Assembly: GCA_002412865.1 (NCBI GenBank)
Contig: DHVW01000003.1
Coordinates: 22,415-86,414 of the forward strand
Length of the DNA stretch: 64,000 nt
Origin: Sulfurovum sp. UBA5198
GTDB lineage: Bacteria; Campylobacterota; Campylobacteria; Campylobacterales; Sulfurovaceae
Reading direction: 5' to 3'
Shown here: positions 58,667-64,000 of the stretch, piece by piece
Numbering within the stretch: position 1 is the first letter of the stretch
How the letters are laid out: every line of letters starts with the position of its first letter
Notes under the pieces: model-generated
What the model was told of the DNA's origin: nothing
Databases searched by the model: none
What the model saw: the letters and a program-made list of their open reading frames with translations, nothing else
Program-made: the position numbers and the translations under genes

Positions 58667-59905
58667 TGTTGCTACACATAAAGCTATAAAAGCTTTTTTG
58701 GAAATAATAGATGCAAGTGACATTATTACAAAAAGAGCCAATCCCCACCATGGAAGTATTGACTGAGCTATCTCTTTTGGTGGAAGTGCAAAAAGCTTTA
58801 ATAAAAGAGTATCGCTCACCCCTCCGTACCCAAGCATATGAAGTGGTATCATAAGGGGATAGAATACTACATATATCACTTCAAGAGGAATGGAGACAAA
58901 TTGCCACCATGACACGCCACCGAAAAATGTATGGACAATTGGTTGCATAAAGAGAAATACGCCAAATGGAATTGCTAGCCATTTAATTATATTTTTGCCT
59001 ATCGATTTGGTATAGTGAAGCACTAAAAAGATATAAAATACGCCGGCTACTGAGAACCAAAAGCTAAGAGAGACTAAAAGTCTTGGAAAAAGTGCCAGCA
59101 TAATCATGGAGATAGTAGCTAAAAAATAAAAACTTACAAGCTCCATACCAAGAAGCATAATGCCCCACCCAGCTAGCACCATTAAATATGCTCTAATGAG
59201 TGATGGCGAAAAATCAACAAACCAAACATAATACCCAAGACCCAAAAGTGCTATAAAACCTAAATCCATAAAGGCATAACGATATGGAAAATATCTCTGC
59301 TGAAAAGGACGATATATTAGCCATAAAAGACCATATATTACACCCCATAAAATAGATAGGTTAAATCCACTAAGGGCAACGATATGAGCTATGCCTAAAG
59401 CAGTAACTGGTTGCCTAATCTCTTTGTCAAGAGGAGTTGCAAGATATAGTGATGCAAATAGACTTTTTAATTGTGGATTTTGGTGTTGAGCATGAATAAA
59501 TTCTATCACGCTATCTTTTGAAGTTTTTGGCACAGTCCCAGCTATCTCACTTATGCTACTTTGTATAAAAGGAGTGCCAAGGTAGCGCCAAAAAGTTATA
59601 TCAGCAGATGGAGAGAGTTTAATACGAATTTTTTTAGATTGAAGTGCTGTTTCATCATTTGTTACTGTGTAAAACTCCATGTTATCATCTGTTTTCAATT
59701 TTAAAAGAGTATAGTTATAGCCATTTTTTTCCCTGCTTTCACTATATATGACAGTAGCGTTAGTAATGATAAACGGCTTAGATATAAAATCTCTGTATGA
59801 GTCGTAGATAGCATAGATACGAATGGATATAATTATAGATAAAATAGCTATAAAAATCCAAAATGAGCGAATTGTATTATAAACTGGTGGTTTATCCAAT
59901 TTCAT
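58631..59905 (-). CDS. comEC: ComEC/Rec2-family competence protein
   Basis: 424 residues from the ATG at 59905, one base after the dnaB stop; an earlier ATG would overlap dnaB by 50 bases. It has a small N-terminal region (OB-like) and then the competence domain with LYLATPLDKEIRQPVTALGI and HIVALSGFNLSILWGVIYGL and about ten helices. No C-terminal metallo-beta-lactamase domain, as is common in Campylobacterota. Channel for single-stranded DNA uptake. dnaB-comEC adjacency is shared with Helicobacter (HP1362-HP1361). Confidence 0.88.
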   Translation of the reverse strand: MKLDKPPVYNTIRSFWIFIAILSIIISIRIYAIYDSYRDFISKPFIITNATVIYSESREKNGYNYTLLKLKTDDNMEFYTVTNDETALQSKKIRIKLSPSADITFWRYLGTPFIQSSISEIAGTVPKTSKDSVIEFIHAQHQNPQLKSLFASLYLATPLDKEIRQPVTALGIAHIVALSGFNLSILWGVIYGLLWLIYRPFQQRYFPYRYAFMDLGFIALLGLGYYVWFVDFSPSLIRAYLMVLAGWGIMLLGMELVSFYFLATISMIMLALFPRLLVSLSFWFSVAGVFYIFLVLHYTKSIGKNIIKWLAIPFGVFLFMQPIVHTFFGGVSWWQFVSIPLEVIYVVFYPLMIPLHMLGYGGVSDTLLLKLFALPPKEIAQSILPWWGLALFVIMSLASIISKKAFIALCVATLGYCIYIFMFV

Positions 59906-59906
59906 T

Positions 59907-61346
59907 TTAGATTTGAGGTAGGTTAAATGTCGCCTCTTTAGTTCCAGCCTTGTCATATATTACCTCAAAGGCTGCATTGCTACTATGATGGGCATCTATA
60001 AATTTAGTGAATCCTTTTTGGAATATAAGATCCACAGTTCCAGTAGGTCCATTTCTCTGCTTTCCTATAATTAGTTCTGTCTCTTCGTCTTCTTTTTTGA
60101 TGTATTCGCTTTTATAATCCTTACCATCTGCTTTGGCTTTCATTTCTTTTTCTTTTTCTTTCGCCTCACGATAAACATCATCACGATAAACAAACAAAAT
60201 TATATCGGCATCTTGCTCAATAGCTCCAGATTCACGCAAATCACTTAGCATTGGGCGTTTATTATCCCTACTTTCTACTCCACGATTTAGCTGTGAGAGT
60301 GCAACTATTGGCATCTGTAGCTCTCTTGCTAGCTGTTTTAAACCTCTAGAGATATCTGATATCTCTTGCTGTCTATTGTCACCTTTTTTATTATTGTCAC
60401 CACTCATTAGTTGAAGATAATCTATGAATGCTATGCTAATCTCTGGATTCTGAGATTTTATTTTTCTAAGTTTACTTCTGATATGGTGTATGGTGGCATG
60501 TCCACCGTCATCTACAAATAATTTCTTTCTGGATAGCTCACTTGTAGCGGTTGAAAGGCTGTTCCACTCATTATCGGTCAAATCCCCAACTCTAAGATTT
60601 TGTAACCTAATCATCGTTTTAGCTGAGAGCATTCTAAGCATAAGCTGTTCTGCTGGCATCTCTAGAGAAAAGAATACAACTCCTTCGTTTCTCTCTAACG
60701 CTTTTAGTGCCATATTAAGCACAAGTGCCGTTTTACCCATTGCTGGTCTTGCAGCTACTATGACCAAATCACCTTTTCCAAAACCACTTGTTTTGTCATT
60801 TAGATTTTTAAACCCTGTATCTACACCAATGAGCTTTGTGTTGCCCATGGCTTTTAGTCTTTCGATCTCTGCTAAGGCTGCTAGAGTTATATCTTTTGCA
60901 TCCCTGAAATCATTGGAAGTGCTTTCGCTGGTTATCTCATATAGCTTTTTCTCTACCAAGTCCATAACATCGTTAGAGGACATATCATCTTCTATGGTTA
61001 CTTTTTTTATTTCTGTTGCTAAAGTGACTAGTGATCTTTTTATTGACTTTGCTTTTATCTCTTCAATATATGCACTTGTATTTGTAATTGGATTGGCTGA
61101 TAGCAGATCCATCATTCCCATCTCATCGTACTTTCCGATAGATTGGAGTTTGCCTATCAAAAACTCTTCGCTAATAGGCTTCTCTTCTCTATGTAAGTCT
61201 TCCATTACTCCAAAAATATATTGATGAAACGGTAGATGAAAATCTTTTGAGTTTAGTCTTGATGCGATATCCTCGTAAATTTCGGCATCAAATATAATCG
61301 CAGAGAGAACTGCTCTTTCTATATTTAGATTGTACATATGCTCCAT
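59907..61346 (-). CDS. dnaB: Replicative DNA helicase DnaB
   Basis: 479 residues. N-terminal DnaB_N domain with NIERAVLSAIIFDAEIYEDI, linker, RecA-like motor with Walker A AARPAMGKTALVLN (near 205) and SLEMPAEQLMLRML, then IAFIDYLQLMSG (Walker B), ALSQLNRGVESR and the C-terminal arginine finger region with QRNGPTG. Unwinds DNA at the replication fork. It overlaps ispG by one base (TAATG) and precedes comEC. Confidence 0.96.
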   Translation of the reverse strand: MEHMYNLNIERAVLSAIIFDAEIYEDIASRLNSKDFHLPFHQYIFGVMEDLHREEKPISEEFLIGKLQSIGKYDEMGMMDLLSANPITNTSAYIEEIKAKSIKRSLVTLATEIKKVTIEDDMSSNDVMDLVEKKLYEITSESTSNDFRDAKDITLAALAEIERLKAMGNTKLIGVDTGFKNLNDKTSGFGKGDLVIVAARPAMGKTALVLNMALKALERNEGVVFFSLEMPAEQLMLRMLSAKTMIRLQNLRVGDLTDNEWNSLSTATSELSRKKLFVDDGGHATIHHIRSKLRKIKSQNPEISIAFIDYLQLMSGDNNKKGDNRQQEISDISRGLKQLARELQMPIVALSQLNRGVESRDNKRPMLSDLRESGAIEQDADIILFVYRDDVYREAKEKEKEMKAKADGKDYKSEYIKKEDEETELIIGKQRNGPTGTVDLIFQKGFTKFIDAHHSSNAAFEVIYDKAGTKEATFNLPQI

Positions 61347-62410
61347 TAAAGATCAACCTTTTTTGCCATCTCTTCAACTTCTGCTATAAATCTATCTACT
61401 AGTTCATTCTCTGGTAATTTTGCAACTACTTCACCTTTTACCATTATTAGTCCACTTCCTTTACCATATGCAATGGCTACATCAGCATGTTTAGCTTCAC
61501 CTATAGCGTTTACAACACAACCCATTACGGATATATCTAGAGGTGCTTTTATATGAGTAGTTCGCCTCTCAACTTCTGCAACGGCACTTACTAAATCAGC
61601 CTCTATCCGTCCACAAGTAGGGCACGATATGATATTGACCCCATCTTTGGCTCTTCCACTATCTTTTATAATAGCTTTTGCTACTTTTATCTCTTCTTCA
61701 AGCTCTCCTGTGATAGATACTCTCATAGTATCCCCAATTCCATCAAGTAGCAATGCCCCAAGTCCAATAGACGATTTGATAGTTGCATGAAAAAGTGTAC
61801 CAGCTTCGGTGACTCCCAAATGAAACGGGTAATTATTAAGTGGGCGAAGCATTCTATATGCCTCAACAGTTCTATCTACATCACTGGCTTTTAGAGATAC
61901 TTTGATATCTGTAAAACCTAAATCTTCTAAAAATTTTATATTATATTCTGCACTTGCTACCATGCCAGCAGCTGTTGCTCCATATTTATTTTCAAATTCT
62001 TCTTCAAGTGAACCAGCATTTACCCCAATTCTAATAGGTAAATTTCGTTCATTACAAGCTTTTACTATCTCTTTTATACGACTCTTATCTCCAATATTTC
62101 CGGGGTTAAAACGGATACAGTCCACCCATTTAGCTGCTTCTAGTGCTAAACGGTAATTAAAATGAATATCAGCAACTAAAGGCAAGCTTATCTGCTCTTT
62201 AATAGCTTTTAGTGCAAGAGCATCTTCCATGGCTGGAACTGCTACCCGCACTATATCACAACCTGCGAAATGAAGCCTATTTATCTGCTCCACCGTAGCC
62301 ACCACATCATGAGTATTACTGTATGTCATGGATTGTACAGATATGGGAGCGTCACCACCTATGGCAACACCACCTACAAATATTTTTTTGGTTTCATATC
62401 TTGGTTTCAT
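61346..62410 (-). CDS. ispG: 4-hydroxy-3-methylbut-2-en-1-yl diphosphate synthase (IspG/GcpE)
   Basis: 354 residues. TIM barrel with ISVQSMTYSNTHDV, then VADIHFNYRLAL near 80 and IRIGVNAGSLEEEFE. The [4Fe-4S] cysteines are in SCPTCGR (near 265) and GCVVNAIGEA (near 299). It reduces the cyclic diphosphate in the non-mevalonate isoprenoid pathway, upstream of the ispA enzyme. The one-base overlap with dnaB suggests coupling. Confidence 0.95.
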   Translation of the reverse strand: MKPRYETKKIFVGGVAIGGDAPISVQSMTYSNTHDVVATVEQINRLHFAGCDIVRVAVPAMEDALALKAIKEQISLPLVADIHFNYRLALEAAKWVDCIRFNPGNIGDKSRIKEIVKACNERNLPIRIGVNAGSLEEEFENKYGATAAGMVASAEYNIKFLEDLGFTDIKVSLKASDVDRTVEAYRMLRPLNNYPFHLGVTEAGTLFHATIKSSIGLGALLLDGIGDTMRVSITGELEEEIKVAKAIIKDSGRAKDGVNIISCPTCGRIEADLVSAVAEVERRTTHIKAPLDISVMGCVVNAIGEAKHADVAIAYGKGSGLIMVKGEVVAKLPENELVDRFIAEVEEMAKKVDL

Positions 62411-62413
62411 TGC

Positions 62414-62779
62414 TTATAGATAAAAGTCATTATTTGATTTTTTTTGATTTGAAAGCTCTCTTAGGAACTCTTCAAGTGAGTATCTTTGGCGATATTCAGG
62501 TATCATTATATGCACAAGTATATCTCCCAAATCAGAGACAACCCACTCATCACTAGCATCACTAGCATAGAAATGTTCACCTATTGGTTTTAATTCATTT
62601 TTAAGATAATCAAATAGTGACAAGGTATGTTTACCACTAATTGAATTTGCTATGATTACTCTTTGGGCTATATAATCAGCATTATCAAGATTGAAAACCT
62701 CAATCTCTTCTGCTTTTTTGCTATCTAGTAGTGCTACTATTCGATTTGCTCTCTCGTCTAATGTTTCGTTTTCTATCAT
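62414..62779 (-). CDS. rsfS: Ribosomal silencing factor RsfS
   Basis: 121 residues. RsfS domain: IVALLDSKKAEEIEVFNL at the start, then YIAQRVIIANSISGKHTLSL, and GEHFYASDASDEWVVSDLGD near 75-95 followed by ILVHIMIPEYRQRYSLEEF. It binds ribosomal protein uL14 and prevents subunit joining when nutrients are short. Overlaps nadD by four bases; the nadD-rsfS order is common. Confidence 0.92.
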   Translation of the reverse strand: MIENETLDERANRIVALLDSKKAEEIEVFNLDNADYIAQRVIIANSISGKHTLSLFDYLKNELKPIGEHFYASDASDEWVVSDLGDILVHIMIPEYRQRYSLEEFLRELSNQKKSNNDFYL

Positions 62780-63345
62780 TTTGTTCCTTTATATATTGTA
62801 TCTATTTGATTTGATATTTTCGTGTCAATCATATCTCTTTTGAGCCCATTTCTAATCTCGCTTGAGCTTACATTCTCATCAATATCAAGCATAATATAAC
62901 GCTTTAATAGTTTTATATTTTGCGTATCTATTGAACCATTTTGTCTTGATGCAACTACCCAAATGACATTAGCATTTAGCCACTCAAAATCGTGCCATAA
63001 GTGCAAAGAGATCAAATTGTCAGCACCAATGATTAGATATTTTAAATCATAAAAATCTTTAAAATATTTTACACTATCAGAAGTATATCTAATTTCTTGT
63101 TTCATCTCGTAGTCACTAATCAAAACATTATTAAAATTTTCAAAAGCAACTTTGCACATTTGCATTCTTTGTGTTGGTGTTGCTAGGCTATCTTGTTTTA
63201 GTGGATTTTGAAATGATGGTACTATGAGCAATATATCTATATCTAGCCTATTTAGAACCTCATAGACAATAGCTTTATGACCAATATGTGGAGGATCAAA
63301 GCTCCCACCGAACATTGCAACCGTTTGAATTGCCTTTTTAACCAA
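62776..63345 (-). CDS. nadD: Nicotinate-nucleotide adenylyltransferase
   Basis: 189 residues. Nucleotidyltransferase motif GGSFDPPHIGHKAIVYEVL near 14-32, a QNPLKQD loop and the late signature NVSSSEIRNGLKRD (ISSTxIR-like). It adenylates nicotinate mononucleotide on the way to NAD. Followed by rsfS and the ispG-dnaB-comEC run on the same strand. It is divergent from gap. Confidence 0.94.
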   Translation of the reverse strand: MVKKAIQTVAMFGGSFDPPHIGHKAIVYEVLNRLDIDILLIVPSFQNPLKQDSLATPTQRMQMCKVAFENFNNVLISDYEMKQEIRYTSDSVKYFKDFYDLKYLIIGADNLISLHLWHDFEWLNANVIWVVASRQNGSIDTQNIKLLKRYIMLDIDENVSSSEIRNGLKRDMIDTKISNQIDTIYKGTK

Positions 63346-63407
63346 AAAATAACCTCATTTAGTGTAGAATATTGTAATTTTATCATAAAAATAATTAGGA
63401 GTATCTC

Positions 63408-64000
63408 ATGGCAGTAAAAGTAGCTATTAACGGGCTTGGCAGGATAGGCAAGTGTGTAGCAAAGATAATATCAGACAGAAATGATATAGAACTTGTTGCA
63501 GTTAATGCTGGTGGTGGAAATGATAGCGAAATAGCCTATGGTCTTAAATATGATTCGATTTTTGGTAAAAGAAACGATGTAAAAGTCGAAGACGGATATC
63601 TATATATTGGCAACAGCAAAGCAAAAATATTAAATAGTCGTGAGCCAAAAGAACTTGATTTTGCCTCATATGGTGCAGAGGTTGTATTGGAGTGTACAGG
63701 CGTATTTTTAACGAGTGAAAGTGTACAACCGTTTCTTGATAATGGCATTAAGAAAGTAGTTTTTTCAGCCCCAGCTAAAGATGACACAGCCACATTTGTA
63801 ATAGGAGCAAATGAGCATGAGTATAATGGCGAAACAGTAGTCTCTAATGCTAGTTGTACCACAAATGGTCTAGCTCCTCTCGTAAAAGTGCTTGATGATG
63901 CGTTTGGAATAGAAAATGGACTTATGACAACAATACATAGCTATACAAGCTCACAACCTATACTTGATGGAAAAGCCAGTAAAAAAGATATGAGAAAAGG
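63408..64000 (+). CDS. gap: Glyceraldehyde-3-phosphate dehydrogenase, N-terminal part (runs off right edge)
   Basis: 197 codons inside the window. NAD-binding GINGLGRIGK-type motif at residues 7-15 (INGLGRIGK), ECTGVF near 93, and the catalytic cysteine in SNASCTTNGLAPLVKV near 148. The start ATG at 63408 has a TTAGGAG ribosome site. Converts glyceraldehyde-3-phosphate to 1,3-bisphosphoglycerate. The rest lies outside. The common gap-pgk operon order in this phylum would predict pgk next. Confidence 0.95.
   Translation, partial: MAVKVAINGLGRIGKCVAKIISDRNDIELVAVNAGGGNDSEIAYGLKYDSIFGKRNDVKVEDGYLYIGNSKAKILNSREPKELDFASYGAEVVLECTGVFLTSESVQPFLDNGIKKVVFSAPAKDDTATFVIGANEHEYNGETVVSNASCTTNGLAPLVKVLDDAFGIENGLMTTIHSYTSSQPILDGKASKKDMRK

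Noticed and set aside
60490..61224. 244-codon plus-strand frame over dnaB
   Set aside because: Antisense shadow; dnaB on the minus strand has all helicase motifs across the same bases.
1..64000. CRISPR array, rRNA genes or intact insertion sequences
   Set aside because: No regularly spaced repeats, rRNA segments or transposase genes were seen on reading through the window.

Overview
The window is AT-rich, densely coded bacterial DNA. It most likely comes from a free-living member of the Campylobacterota (Epsilonproteobacteria; Sulfurimonas, Sulfuricurvum or Sulfurovum-like). I infer this from gene content and order typical of that phylum: HP0268-like nuclease / miaB / DUF374 acyltransferase, pgbA-like / glcD, dnaB / comEC, htrA next to a CprRS-like two-component pair, a ciaB homologue, and a divergent nitric oxide reductase resembling the gNOR group. 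No database search was possible, so all names rest on motif reading and family memory.

Layout. Bases 1-900 hold the start of a MATE efflux pump (running off the left edge) and a decayed delta-60-repeat fragment. Bases 892-6734 form a nitric oxide cluster: FmdE-like protein, NnrS, a heme-copper NO-reductase-type operon (CuA-fold subunit, catalytic subunit, small membrane subunit), a Crp/Fnr (DNR-type) regulator and a bacteriohemerythrin. Three promoters carry FNR/DNR-like boxes centred at exactly -41.5 from good -10 boxes. One of them lies on a duplicated 5' end of the hemerythrin gene that appears to have been captured as the promoter of nnrS.

Bases 6805-24260 are a 17.5 kb integrative mobilizable element inserted at the 3' end of tRNA-Ser(UGA), flanked by 23-bp direct repeats. 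It carries a tyrosine integrase plus a truncated second copy, a type I restriction system (HsdR; a fused HsdM-HsdS with one target-recognition domain), a YgjP-type metallopeptidase, Fic, PIN and XRE-ImmA proteins, an ApeA-like HEPN ribonuclease, several small unknown proteins, and a ColE1-like mobilization module (MobC, HEN-type relaxase, nested MbeD-like gene, candidate oriT) with a replication-organizer-like protein and an HTH protein. The restriction genes are separated by the other defence-type genes, so the element looks like a mobile defence island.

Bases 24265-24721 are a tRNA operon (Gly, Leu, Cys, Ser) with a near-consensus promoter. From 24811 to 64000 the window is ordinary core chromosome: ilvD, an NlpC/P60 hydrolase, nusA, miaB, a Xer-type recombinase, ispA, tkt, rdgB, ciaB, trpA, panB, ruvB, lgt, htrA with its two-component system, cell-wall and lipid genes, comEC, dnaB, ispG, rsfS, nadD and the start of gap. 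Within this core, one probable operon (41711 down to 35631) stands out. It joins an MFS pump, a MacB/LolD-type ABC exporter, a cbb3-CcoN-like membrane protein that has lost all three CuB ligands, another membrane protein, and a YceI protein. Two adjacent small genes at 44274-45221 encode LEA-like amphipathic-helix proteins.

Most worth following up: the promoter capture by gene-fragment duplication at 2738-2951, the ligand-substituted NO reductase, the CuB-less CcoN-like operon, the one-TRD HsdM-HsdS fusion with a composition break, and the relaxase with its nested mobD gene.
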